A stretch of 64,000 nucleotides of DNA from the NCBI RefSeq assembly GCF_013403875.1, contig NZ_JACBNX010000020.1:86147-150146 (forward strand), given 5' to 3'. The notes beneath the pieces were generated by a model. That model saw only the letters and a list, made by a program, of their open reading frames with translations, made no database searches and had not been told where the DNA came from. The DNA comes from Burkholderia guangdongensis. GTDB taxonomy: Bacteria > Pseudomonadota > Gammaproteobacteria > Burkholderiales > Burkholderiaceae. Made by a program: the position numbers and the translations under genes. Below, piece after piece: positions 1 through 7,914 of the stretch. Numbering within the stretch: position 1 is the first letter of the stretch; every line of letters begins with the position of its first letter.

Positions 1-827
1 CACGCCTGTTCAAGGCGCTCGGTTGCGAGCTCGTCGAGTTGTTCACCGAGATCGACGGCCATTTCCCGAACCACCATCCGGACCCCGCGCATCCGGAGAA
101 CCTGCAGGACGTGATCCGCGCGCTGAAGGAGACCGACGCGGAGATCGGTTTCGCGTTCGACGGCGATGGCGACCGGCTCGGCGTCGTCACGAAGGACGGC
201 GCGATCATCTATCCGGATCGCCAGTTGATGCTGTTCGCGCAGGAAGTGCTGTCGCGGCATCCGGGTGCGCGGATCATCTACGACGTGAAGTGCACGCGCC
301 ATCTCGCGAAGTGGGTGAAGGACAACGGCGGCGAGCCGCTGATGTGGAAGACGGGCCACTCGCTCGTGAAGGCGAAGCTGCGCGAGACCGGCGCGCCGCT
401 CGCGGGCGAGATGAGCGGGCACGTGTTCTTCAAGGATCGCTGGTATGGGTTCGACGACGGCCTTTACACCGGCGCGCGGCTGCTCGAGATCCTCGCGAAG
501 AGCGCGAACCCGAGCGACGTGCTGAACGCGCTGCCGAATGCGATGTCGACGCCGGAGCTGCAGCTGAAGCTCGACGAGGGCGAGAACTTCGCGCTGATCG
601 ACAAGTTGCAGAAGGAAGCGAAGTTCGACGGCGCGGACGAGGTCGTGACGATCGACGGGCTGCGTGTCGAGTATCCGGACGGGTTCGGGCTCGCGCGGTC
701 GTCGAACACGACGCCGGTGGTCGTGCTGCGCTTCGAGTCGGAGACGCAGGCCGGGCTCGAGCGGATCCAGGCGGATTTCCGGCGGGTGCTGACGGCGGCG
801 AAGCCGGATGCGAAGCTGCCGTTTTGA
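1..827 (+). CDS. Phosphomannomutase/phosphoglucomutase, C-terminal part (truncated by window edge)
   Basis: The reading frame is already open at the left edge, so the N-terminus with the phosphoserine loop is outside the window. About 274 residues are visible. The metal-binding loop AFDGDGDR lies near residue 53 of the visible part, and the sugar-specificity loop GEMSGHVFF follows about 80 residues later; both are hallmarks of the alpha-D-phosphohexomutase family of the AlgC/ManB type. Enzymes of this type interconvert mannose-6-P and mannose-1-P, or glucose-6-P and glucose-1-P, supplying sugar nucleotides for LPS and exopolysaccharide. The LPS core genes directly downstream fit this role. 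Which hexose is preferred cannot be read from the sequence. A clear intrinsic terminator follows. Confidence 0.93.
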   Translation, partial: RLFKALGCELVELFTEIDGHFPNHHPDPAHPENLQDVIRALKETDAEIGFAFDGDGDRLGVVTKDGAIIYPDRQLMLFAQEVLSRHPGARIIYDVKCTRHLAKWVKDNGGEPLMWKTGHSLVKAKLRETGAPLAGEMSGHVFFKDRWYGFDDGLYTGARLLEILAKSANPSDVLNALPNAMSTPELQLKLDEGENFALIDKLQKEAKFDGADEVVTIDGLRVEYPDGFGLARSSNTTPVVVLRFESETQAGLERIQADFRRVLTAAKPDAKLPF

Positions 828-852
828 GCGAGGCGGCGGTGTGATGAAGAAG

Positions 853-878
853 GCCCCACGATCGTGGGGCTTTTCTTT
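853..878 (+). terminator. Intrinsic terminator after the phosphohexomutase gene
   Basis: Perfect inverted repeat GCCCCACG-AT-CGTGGGGC (853-870) followed by TTTTCTTT. It sits 26 bases after the stop codon and separates the mutase from waaC. Confidence 0.85.
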
Positions 879-980
879 GGAAACGCGGTCGTGTTTGCGG
901 TTTTCGCCTGTCTGACCCGCCGCCCGCGATAAAATCGCGTCTTTATGCCAGTCGCCGGCCCCCGCCGGCGTTTTTTCAGC

Positions 981-1976
981 GTGCAAAAGATCCTGATCGT
1001 GCGTGTATCGTCGCTAGGCGACGTCGTGCACAACATGCCGGTGATCGCCGACATTCGCCGGCACCACCCCGACGCGCAGATCGACTGGCTCGTCGAGGAA
1101 GGCTTCGTCGGCCTCGTGAAGCTCGTCGACGGCGTGCGCAACGTGCTGCCGTTCTCGCTGCGCCGCTGGCGCAAGGCGCCGCTCGCCGCATCGACCTGGC
1201 GCGAGATCCGCGCGTTCCGGCGCCAGCTCGCGGCCGAGCGTTACGACCTCGTGATCGACTGCCAGGGGCTCATCAAGACCGCGTGGGTCGCGAGCTGGGC
1301 GCGCGGGCCGCTCGTCGGCCTCGGCAATCGCACCGACGGCGCCGGCTATGAATGGCCGGTGCGCTTCTTCTACGGCAAGCGCGTGCCGATTGCGCCGCGC
1401 ACGCACGTCGTCGAGCGCTCGCGGCAACTCGTCGCGGCCGCGCTCGGCGATCCGGCGCCGACGCCCGGCGACGACCTCGACTTCGGCCTCGACACCCGCG
1501 AAGCCGCGCGCGCGCTGTCCGCGTTCGACCTGAACCTGCCGGTGCCGTACGTCGTGTTCGTGCACGCGACGTCGCGCACGGACAAGCAGTGGCCCGACGC
1601 CGCGTGGATCGAGCTCGGCCAGTCGCTCGTGCGGCGCGGCGCGTCGCTCGTGCTGCCGTGGGGCAGCGACGCGGAGCGCGAAACCAGCGAGCGGCTCGCG
1701 AAGGAATTCGGCGCGGCCGCGATCGTGCCGCCGCGGCTGTCGCTGCCGGCCGTCGTCGGGCTCGTCGACGGCGCGGCGGCAACGGTCGGCGTCGATACCG
1801 GCCTGGTTCACATCGCCGCAGCGCTGAAGAAGCCGACCGTCGAACTGTACAATTTCTCGACGTCCTGGCGTACCGGCGGCTACTGGTCGCCGAACGTCGT
1901 CAACCTCGGCACGGCCGGGCAGCCGCCGTCGATCTCGCAGGTGAAGTCGGCGCTGTCGGGCTTCGGCCTGCTGTAA
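981..1976 (+). CDS. waaC: Lipopolysaccharide heptosyltransferase I
   Basis: A GT9-family glycosyltransferase that adds the first L-glycero-D-manno-heptose to Kdo in the LPS inner core, on the cytoplasmic face of the inner membrane. With the GTG at 981 the protein begins MQKILIVRVSSLGD, the usual WaaC start, and is 331 aa long. The frame stays open to an ATG at 945, but that would add 12 residues unlike the family. The C-terminal half carries HATSRTDKQWP and the nucleotide-sugar site GVDTGLVHIAAAL. It is followed 11 bases later by the Kdo hydroxylase gene and then waaA, so these form an LPS-core operon. Confidence 0.93.
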   Translation: MQKILIVRVSSLGDVVHNMPVIADIRRHHPDAQIDWLVEEGFVGLVKLVDGVRNVLPFSLRRWRKAPLAASTWREIRAFRRQLAAERYDLVIDCQGLIKTAWVASWARGPLVGLGNRTDGAGYEWPVRFFYGKRVPIAPRTHVVERSRQLVAAALGDPAPTPGDDLDFGLDTREAARALSAFDLNLPVPYVVFVHATSRTDKQWPDAAWIELGQSLVRRGASLVLPWGSDAERETSERLAKEFGAAAIVPPRLSLPAVVGLVDGAAATVGVDTGLVHIAAALKKPTVELYNFSTSWRTGGYWSPNVVNLGTAGQPPSISQVKSALSGFGLL

Positions 1977-1987
1977 CCACGGTGACC

Positions 1988-2872
1988 ATGAGCGAATCCC
2001 AGATCATCGAAGTCACGTCCGCCGACTGGAGCGGCCGCAACCTGTCGGTGCCGCGCGAGCAACTGCTCGCGGCGGTCGAACAGGGCAAGGTGCTCTACTT
2101 CCCGCATCTGCGCTTCGCGATCGAAGGCGGCGAGGAAGCGCTGCTCGACCCCGCGCTCGCCGACCCGAAACGCAAGAACATCAGCCTCGCGCCGAACGGC
2201 GGCGCGCTCGCCGGCGTGCTCGGCGACGCGGTCACGCAGTCGGCGGCGCGTGCGCTCGTCGCGCGCTTCCAGCAGCACGCGGGCGCGCTCGTCGACGGCC
2301 TCTTTCCCGAATACCGCGGGCATCTGCGCGTCGCGCCGACGAGCCTGCGCCTGATGCAGGTCGAGACGCGCCAGACGTCGTGGCGCAAGGACGACAGCCG
2401 GCTGCACGTCGACGCGTTCCCGTCGCGGCCGAACTACGGCGAGCGGATCCTGCGCGTGTTCACGAACGTGAATCCGCATGGCGCGCCGCGCGTATGGCGC
2501 GTCGGCGAGCCGTTCGAGGACGTCGCGAAGCGCTTCCTGCCGAAGATCGCGCCGCAGCTGCCGGGCGCCGCGTGGCTGCTGAATCTGCTGCACGTGACGA
2601 AGTCGCCGCGCAGCGCGTACGACCATCTGATGCTGAACCTGCACGACGGGATGAAGGCCGATCTCGACTACCAGAAAAATTGCCCGCAGCAGACGATGCC
2701 GTTCCCGCCGGGCAGCGTGTGGATCTGCTTCTCCGATCAGACGTCGCACGCGGTGATGTCCGGCCAGTTCATGCTCGAGCAGACGTTCTTCCTGCCGGTC
2801 GACGCGATGGCGGACCGGTCTCGCGCCCCGCTCGGCATTCTCGAGCGGCTGACGGGCAGGGCGCTCGTTTGA
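1988..2872 (+). CDS. kdoO: Kdo hydroxylase, Fe(II)/2-oxoglutarate-dependent
   Basis: A 294-aa protein matching the Burkholderia KdoO family, which hydroxylates the outer Kdo sugar at C3 to give D-glycero-D-talo-oct-2-ulosonic acid (Ko). The HxD iron-binding pair is seen in LHVDAF near residue 136 and a late His lies in SDQTSHAVMSGQ. The ATG at 1988 follows the waaC stop by 11 bases; waaA begins 31 bases after its own stop, so it is co-transcribed with the enzymes that place Kdo and heptose. The assignment rests on family recall plus this context. Substrate specificity within Kdo (outer unit) is known for the family and inferred here. Confidence 0.85.
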   Translation: MSESQIIEVTSADWSGRNLSVPREQLLAAVEQGKVLYFPHLRFAIEGGEEALLDPALADPKRKNISLAPNGGALAGVLGDAVTQSAARALVARFQQHAGALVDGLFPEYRGHLRVAPTSLRLMQVETRQTSWRKDDSRLHVDAFPSRPNYGERILRVFTNVNPHGAPRVWRVGEPFEDVAKRFLPKIAPQLPGAAWLLNLLHVTKSPRSAYDHLMLNLHDGMKADLDYQKNCPQQTMPFPPGSVWICFSDQTSHAVMSGQFMLEQTFFLPVDAMADRSRAPLGILERLTGRALV

Positions 2873-2903
2873 ACGCGCGCGTGACGAAAGCGGGAGCGCA
2901 ACG

Positions 2904-4259
2904 ATGCTGAGAGCGATCTATCGCGCGCTGTGGTGGCTCGTCGCGCCGGTCGCGGTCGTGCGGCTTCTCGTGCGCTCGCGCAAGGAGCGCGGCTATCGCG
3001 AGCATATCGGCGAGCGCTTCGGCCACGGGCCGGGCCGCCTGCGCGACGACGCGGCGCCGCTGATCTGGGTGCATGCGGTGTCGGTCGGCGAGACGCGCGC
3101 CGCGCAGCCGCTGATCGATGCGCTGATGAACGCGCGTCCCGACGCGCGGATCCTGCTCACGCACATGACGCCGAGCGGCCGCGCGACCGGCGAGCAGCTC
3201 TTCGGCGCGCGCGTGTCGCGCTGCTATCTGCCGTACGACATGCCGGGCGCGGTGCGGCGCTTTCTGCGCGCATGGCGGCCGACGCTCGGGCTCGTGATGG
3301 AGACCGAGGTGTGGCCGACGCTGATCGACGAATGCCGCCGCGCGCAGGTGCCGCTCGTGCTGACGAATGCGCGGATGTCGGCGCGCTCGTATCGGCGCGC
3401 AGCGAAGTTCGGCGCGGCGGCGCGCGACGTGTTCGGCGGATTCTCGCGGGTGCTCGCGCAGAGCCCGTCCGACGCGGAGCGGCTGACCGCGCTCGGCGCG
3501 CGCCAGGTCGCGGTGCTCGGCAATCTGAAGTTCGACATGGCGACGCCGCCCGAGCTCGTCGCGCGCGGCCGCGCGTGGCGCGAGGCGATCGGCACGCGGC
3601 CGGTCTGGGTCGCGGCGAGCACGCGCGAGAACGAGGAAGCGCTCGTGCTGCAGGCGTTCGCCGCGATGTCGAAGCCGGGCGCGTTGCTGATTCTCGTGCC
3701 GCGCCATCCGCAGCGGTTCGACGAGGTCGAGGCGCTCGTCGCGAAAAGCGGCTTCACGTGCGTGCGGCGCACCGAATGGGTGGCCGCATCGGCCGCTTCG
3801 GCCCCATCGGCCGATGGGGCCGCGCCGGCCGCCGGGCAGCCGGCGGCGCCGGTGCTGCCGCACAGCGTGACGGTGTTGCTCGGCGATTCGATGGGTGAAC
3901 TCGGCGCGTATTACGCGGCGTCCGACGTTGCGTTCATCGGCGGCAGCCTGCTGCCGCTCGGCGGGCAGAATCTGATCGAGGCATGCGCGGTCGGCACACC
4001 GGTGCTGATCGGCCCGCACGTGTTCAATTTCACGCAGGCGACCGCCGATGCGGTCGCGGCGGGCGCCGCGCAGCAGGTCGCGGATCCCGCGGATCTCGCG
4101 CGCACGCTGGATGCGCTGTTCGCGGACAACGCGCGGCGCATCGCGATGGGCGCGGCGGGTGCCGCGTTCGCCGCGCGTCATCGCGGCGCGACCGCGCGCA
4201 CGGTCGACGTGCTGTCGGCGCTGCTGCCGCCGGCCGCAGGTTCGGACGATATCCGGTAG
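2904..4259 (+). CDS. waaA: 3-deoxy-D-manno-octulosonic acid transferase
   Basis: A 451-aa GT30 enzyme that transfers Kdo from CMP-Kdo to lipid IVA at the inner membrane. The N-terminus has the usual single hydrophobic anchor; METEVWP (about residues 132-138) holds the catalytic glutamate region, and GGSLLPLGGQN and EACAVGTPVLIGPH form the C-terminal nucleotide-binding part. It is longer than many homologues because of an Ala/Pro-rich insert at about residues 293-315, whose DNA contains a 24-bp perfect palindrome (3799-3822). Start ATG at 2904 has a GGAG-like site upstream. Last gene of the waaC-kdoO-waaA run. Confidence 0.94.
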   Translation: MLRAIYRALWWLVAPVAVVRLLVRSRKERGYREHIGERFGHGPGRLRDDAAPLIWVHAVSVGETRAAQPLIDALMNARPDARILLTHMTPSGRATGEQLFGARVSRCYLPYDMPGAVRRFLRAWRPTLGLVMETEVWPTLIDECRRAQVPLVLTNARMSARSYRRAAKFGAAARDVFGGFSRVLAQSPSDAERLTALGARQVAVLGNLKFDMATPPELVARGRAWREAIGTRPVWVAASTRENEEALVLQAFAAMSKPGALLILVPRHPQRFDEVEALVAKSGFTCVRRTEWVAASAASAPSADGAAPAAGQPAAPVLPHSVTVLLGDSMGELGAYYAASDVAFIGGSLLPLGGQNLIEACAVGTPVLIGPHVFNFTQATADAVAAGAAQQVADPADLARTLDALFADNARRIAMGAAGAAFAARHRGATARTVDVLSALLPPAAGSDDIR

Positions 4260-4290
4260 AGGTTGCGCAAGTTCAAGCCTGACGAAGTTG

Positions 4291-5487
4291 CTATGGCCTG
4301 CGCCGGTCGAGCATCGTGATTGATGTCGCCGCGACCAATCCGAACGACAGGATTGTCAGAGCGATCGAGCCGCCAATCTGTGATGCGCCCAATGCCGTCG
4401 CGCATGCGACGGAAAGGCCGCCAATGACGGGCTGGACGAATCCAAAAAGGGCCGATGCTTCGGTCCTGTATTCTTCCGGCACGTTCATGGCATCCGCCGA
4501 ACATGGCACAACGATGAAGCCATAAGCCGCCGTCACGACGATGATTCCGGAAATCAGCCAGTAGATACCTGAAAAATGGCTGATCGCCATGATCAAAAGG
4601 CCGGTCAGCATGACGAATATGCCTGATTTGATCAGCAGATGGCTTGGCCAGTGCGATGCCAGATAGCCGCTCAGGAAAAGACTGATGGCGATCACCGCGC
4701 TATCGATCGATAAAAATAAGCCGACCATCGTCGGGGTAAGGTGTGCTTCATTGGCAAGAATGAAAGGCAGCCGCGTGCCAAGCGGACTGAGTGCGACCTG
4801 AAATGCGGCTGCGATCAATGTCGGTGTGAGAAAAGACGGCATGGCGGCGACGGCGCGCCAGTGCGATATGCCAGGACTGTGCGATTCCGTCGGCCTGTGT
4901 TGAAGCGGTTGCTTCCTGTGTGCCCATTCAATCCACATCCCTACAATGACGACGGGAGAAACGATCGCGATAAACGCCCAGCGCCATCCGAACGCAACGG
5001 CAATCATGCCTGTCACGACCGGCATCGCGATTTGCTTGATCTCGACACATCCCATCGCCCACGCAAACAGGCGTTTATATTCTTCGTTGGATGTGACCTT
5101 CCGCAACGCGACGCGAGTCGCGTTCGAGCCGATGCTGTTGATCGCAAACATCGAAATGAAGAGGACTACAAACAAGTTGGCATTCCGGGTAATGCAGATG
5201 AGCACCGCGGAAATTCCCAGATAAAGACAGGAAAGTGCGGAGGATCGATAGAGTCCGATCATCCGGATGATGGGAACGGAAACGAGCAGGAAGCATGCGA
5301 AGACGATTTCGCAGGCCCCAAGAAGTAGCTGGAAGATGTCGTCGGGTAATTGATAGGCTGCCGCCATTCCTGGGAGCAGCGGCCCGATGCCGTCGAAGAA
5401 GAGGGCGACAGTAGCTAAACGCGCGACGGCCGCCCATATCAGGCCGCGCGGCCTGTGGTCGACATCCTCTTGCTTGATTGTGGTCAA
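4291..5487 (-). CDS. MFS transporter in a low-GC islet
   Basis: A 398-aa membrane protein with about twelve hydrophobic segments and the overall layout of a drug/proton antiporter of the major facilitator superfamily. It begins MTTIKQEDVDHRPRGL, then a first membrane helix. Base composition is clearly lower in GC than waaA on one side and urease on the other, and codons such as ATA, AAA and TTT are frequent, which suggests recent transfer. It lies 18 bases downstream of a small unknown gene on the same strand, so the two are probably one transcript. The substrate is unknown; export of a small molecule linked to the upstream protein is only inference. Confidence 0.85.
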   Translation of the reverse strand: MTTIKQEDVDHRPRGLIWAAVARLATVALFFDGIGPLLPGMAAAYQLPDDIFQLLLGACEIVFACFLLVSVPIIRMIGLYRSSALSCLYLGISAVLICITRNANLFVVLFISMFAINSIGSNATRVALRKVTSNEEYKRLFAWAMGCVEIKQIAMPVVTGMIAVAFGWRWAFIAIVSPVVIVGMWIEWAHRKQPLQHRPTESHSPGISHWRAVAAMPSFLTPTLIAAAFQVALSPLGTRLPFILANEAHLTPTMVGLFLSIDSAVIAISLFLSGYLASHWPSHLLIKSGIFVMLTGLLIMAISHFSGIYWLISGIIVVTAAYGFIVVPCSADAMNVPEEYRTEASALFGFVQPVIGGLSVACATALGASQIGGSIALTILSFGLVAATSITMLDRRRP

Positions 5488-5505
5488 GACGATCCGCTGG
5501 GAAAT

Positions 5506-5775
5506 TTATGCGGCAACGAGATCGGCTCGGGTAGCAGACCCTTCGCTGCGTGCCTTGCTCGCGGCAAGCCATTCTTTGAGGAGGTTGAAATACTGTGGAT
5601 ATTTCCCGACGAGATAGGCTTCGGCGGAATCCCATTCGCCCGAATCGAGCCATCCCTGAACTTTTTTCAGGTCGGCATGTGGGATCGGCAGTTCCATGTG
5701 AAGCTCAACTGCCGAGTATTTGTCGGTGGTTGCGTAATCGCAAAAGACATGGAAATTTTTGACCTTACGACCCAT
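5506..5775 (-). CDS. Small protein of unknown function, first gene of the MFS islet
   Basis: An 89-aa soluble protein with no signal peptide or membrane segment. It has a basic N-terminus (MGRKVKNFHVF), a central stretch ELHMELPIPHADLKKVQGWL and an Ala-rich tail. I do not recognise the family. The start at 5775 is preceded on the minus strand by a purine-rich AAGGAGTG at about 8 bases, a good ribosome site. GC content is low, like the MFS gene that follows. It could be an enzyme subunit, a precursor peptide or an accessory protein of the transporter; nothing in the sequence decides. Confidence 0.7.
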   Translation of the reverse strand: MGRKVKNFHVFCDYATTDKYSAVELHMELPIPHADLKKVQGWLDSGEWDSAEAYLVGKYPQYFNLLKEWLAASKARSEGSATRADLVAA

Positions 5776-6019
5776 TTGACACTCCTTGACGATGAAAAAT
5801 AAGGATTCTTAAGTGTCTGTGCGGCGGTCGAGTCACATTCGAGGGGCGATCGATGCGAGAAGGCTGTCGAACAGACAGCGCTATCTTAGGCAACGCACTC
5901 GGGCGTGTAAAGAAAATGTAATGTAGAGTGTCTGAATTTTGCAGCCGTTGTCTTTATCGGCGCCGCTTCACCACTGCTTCGGAGCACGCCTGAGGATCAA
6001 CGGCCGGGAAGTCCGTCGT

Positions 6020-6667
6020 TCAGAGGCTGAGCAATCCCTTCCTTTCGATGAACGAGACGACGTCCGCGACACCATCGAGTGCCTTCAGGTTCGTCATCAC
6101 GTACGGACGCTCGCCGCGCATCTTCTTCGTGTCGGACGCCATCACGTCGAGGTTCGCGCCGACGAGCGGCGCGAGATCCGTCTTGTTGATCACGAGCAGA
6201 TCCGACTTCGTGATGCCGGGGCCGCCCTTGCGCGGAATCTTCTCGCCGCCGGCGACGTCGATCACGTAGATCGTCAGGTCCGACAGCTCCGGGCTGAACG
6301 TCGCCGCGAGATTGTCGCCGCCCGATTCGATGAACACGATGTCCGCGTCGGGAAAGCGCGCGAGCATCCGGTCGACCGCCTCGAGGTTGATCGACGCGTC
6401 CTCGCGGATCGCGGTGTGCGGGCAGCCGCCCGTCTCGACGCCCATGATCCGCTCTTCCGGCAGCGCGCCGGCGACGGTCAGCAGGCGCTGGTCTTCCTTC
6501 GTGTAGATGTCGTTCGTGATCGCGACGAGGTCGTACCGGTCGCGCATCGCCTTGCAGAGCATTTCGAGCAGCGTGGTCTTGCCGGAGCCAACCGGGCCGC
6601 CGATACCGACGCGCAGCGGCGGCAGCTTTTTCGTGCGGCGGGCGGACGTGGGGTGAGATGCGTTCAT
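6020..6667 (-). CDS. ureG: Urease accessory protein UreG
   Basis: A 215-aa SIMIBI-class GTPase that drives nickel delivery to apo-urease together with UreD, UreF and UreE. The P-loop GIGGPVGSGKTTL is near residue 20, the nickel-binding motif GGCPHTAIREDAS is in the middle, and NKTDL is the guanine-specificity motif. Two ATG codons are adjacent (6670 and 6667); the second gives the usual MNA start. It is the last gene of the urease operon, 17 bases after ureF. Confidence 0.96.
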   Translation of the reverse strand: MNASHPTSARRTKKLPPLRVGIGGPVGSGKTTLLEMLCKAMRDRYDLVAITNDIYTKEDQRLLTVAGALPEERIMGVETGGCPHTAIREDASINLEAVDRMLARFPDADIVFIESGGDNLAATFSPELSDLTIYVIDVAGGEKIPRKGGPGITKSDLLVINKTDLAPLVGANLDVMASDTKKMRGERPYVMTNLKALDGVADVVSFIERKGLLSL

Positions 6668-6684
6668 CATGGTTTGCTTGAGGT

Positions 6685-7365
6685 TCAGGAGCGGAACAGC
6701 CGGGAGTATTGCGTCTCGTGCCGCGCGGACAGGATGCCGAGCTGCGGCGCGAACGTGCTGATGTGTTCGGGTGGCGTCGCGAGCGCGCGGCGCACTGCCG
6801 CGTCGATCGCGCCGCGCAGCGCGACGAGGATGCGCTGGCCCGCGAGCTGGCCGAGCGGCACCGCCTTCAGCGCGGCCGCGGTCTGGTTCTCGGCCCAGCC
6901 GAACGCGTACGCGGCGAGCGTCGCATCGTCGCGCGCGTCGTGCGCGGCGGCGGCATATGCGAACGCGGTCGGCAGTGCGATCGGCCGCAACGCGGCGAGC
7001 GTCGCGCGGCGCGCGGCATCGCCCCATTCGAGCGACGCGCACAGCTGCGCGAGCGACCAGCCCATCTGCTCGGTCTCGCGGCGCAGCTCGGCCGATTCGC
7101 GGCTCGCGACGAACCACGCGTTCTCGCGCGCGAGCGCATCGGCGTCGTGCGCGCGCCAGCGCGCGAGCTGGTGGGCGAGAAACGGCAGCTCGCCGTGTGC
7201 GAGCACGTCGGCCAAGCCGCTCGCGATCCAGTCGCGCGCGGTGTCGGCGTCGCGGATCAGGTTCGCGTCGAGCGCCGCTTCGAGCCCCTGCGAGTAACTG
7301 AACGCGCCGATCGGCAGCGCCGGTGATGCGAGGTGCAACAGCGCAACGAGCTCAGCGGTGTTCAT
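6685..7365 (-). CDS. ureF: Urease accessory protein UreF
   Basis: A 226-aa all-helical accessory protein that bridges UreD and UreG in the nickel-insertion complex. The family signature SPALPIGAFSYSQGLE lies at residues 14-29, and the tail ends in QYSRLFRS, close to other UreF tails. The ATG at 7365 is chosen because it gives the family start MNTAELVALLHL; the frame is open further upstream but only over ureE. The start overlaps the end of ureE by 14 bases, so translation is probably coupled. Confidence 0.95.
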   Translation of the reverse strand: MNTAELVALLHLASPALPIGAFSYSQGLEAALDANLIRDADTARDWIASGLADVLAHGELPFLAHQLARWRAHDADALARENAWFVASRESAELRRETEQMGWSLAQLCASLEWGDAARRATLAALRPIALPTAFAYAAAAHDARDDATLAAYAFGWAENQTAAALKAVPLGQLAGQRILVALRGAIDAAVRRALATPPEHISTFAPQLGILSARHETQYSRLFRS

Positions 7366-7903
7366 GGCCGTGATCGTGCGAGTGCCCGTGATGCTCGTCG
7401 TACACGCGCTGCGCGAGCGCGTAGTCCTCCGCGAACGTCGCGTCGTGGCCGTGGCGATGCCCGCCGCCATACGCGCCCGCTTCGGGCTGAAACGGCGCGT
7501 CGACCGTATCGACCTGCGCGCCGAGCCGCTTCAGCATGTCGGCGAGCACCGGATCGGCTTCGAGCTTCAGATAGCCGTCGCCGATCTCGACCGGCGTGTG
7601 GCGGTTGCCGAGGTGATACGCGGCGCGCGTGAACGTCAGCGGATCGGGCGCGCGCACGAGCAGCACGGTTTCGGGCGCTGCCGCGACGCGCACGAGCGCG
7701 CCGTCGTCGGCGACGAGCACGTCGCCGTCCGCGAGCACGGTGCCGCGCGGCAGCACGAGCGCGATGTCCTCGCCGGTGTCGAGCGTCGCCGCGAGGCGGC
7801 TCTTGCAGCGGGCGTCGTAAGGCAGCGTGAGCACCGGCGCGCGCTTGATCAGCGACGCGGCGAGTTGCACGTTCGGGGCGATGCGTTTGTCGATCGTACG
7901 CAT
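7352..7903 (-). CDS. ureE: Urease accessory protein UreE
   Basis: A 183-aa nickel metallochaperone that hands Ni(II) to the UreG complex. The N-terminal peptide-binding domain begins MRTIDKRIAP, the central domain contains YHLGNRHTPVEI, and the C-terminus is His-rich (GGGHRHGHD and later HHGHSHDHGHEHR), the expected metal-binding tail. It sits 11 bases after ureC and overlaps ureF. Confidence 0.95.
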   Translation of the reverse strand: MRTIDKRIAPNVQLAASLIKRAPVLTLPYDARCKSRLAATLDTGEDIALVLPRGTVLADGDVLVADDGALVRVAAAPETVLLVRAPDPLTFTRAAYHLGNRHTPVEIGDGYLKLEADPVLADMLKRLGAQVDTVDAPFQPEAGAYGGGHRHGHDATFAEDYALAQRVYDEHHGHSHDHGHEHR

Positions 7904-7914
7904 GATGCAAGCAC

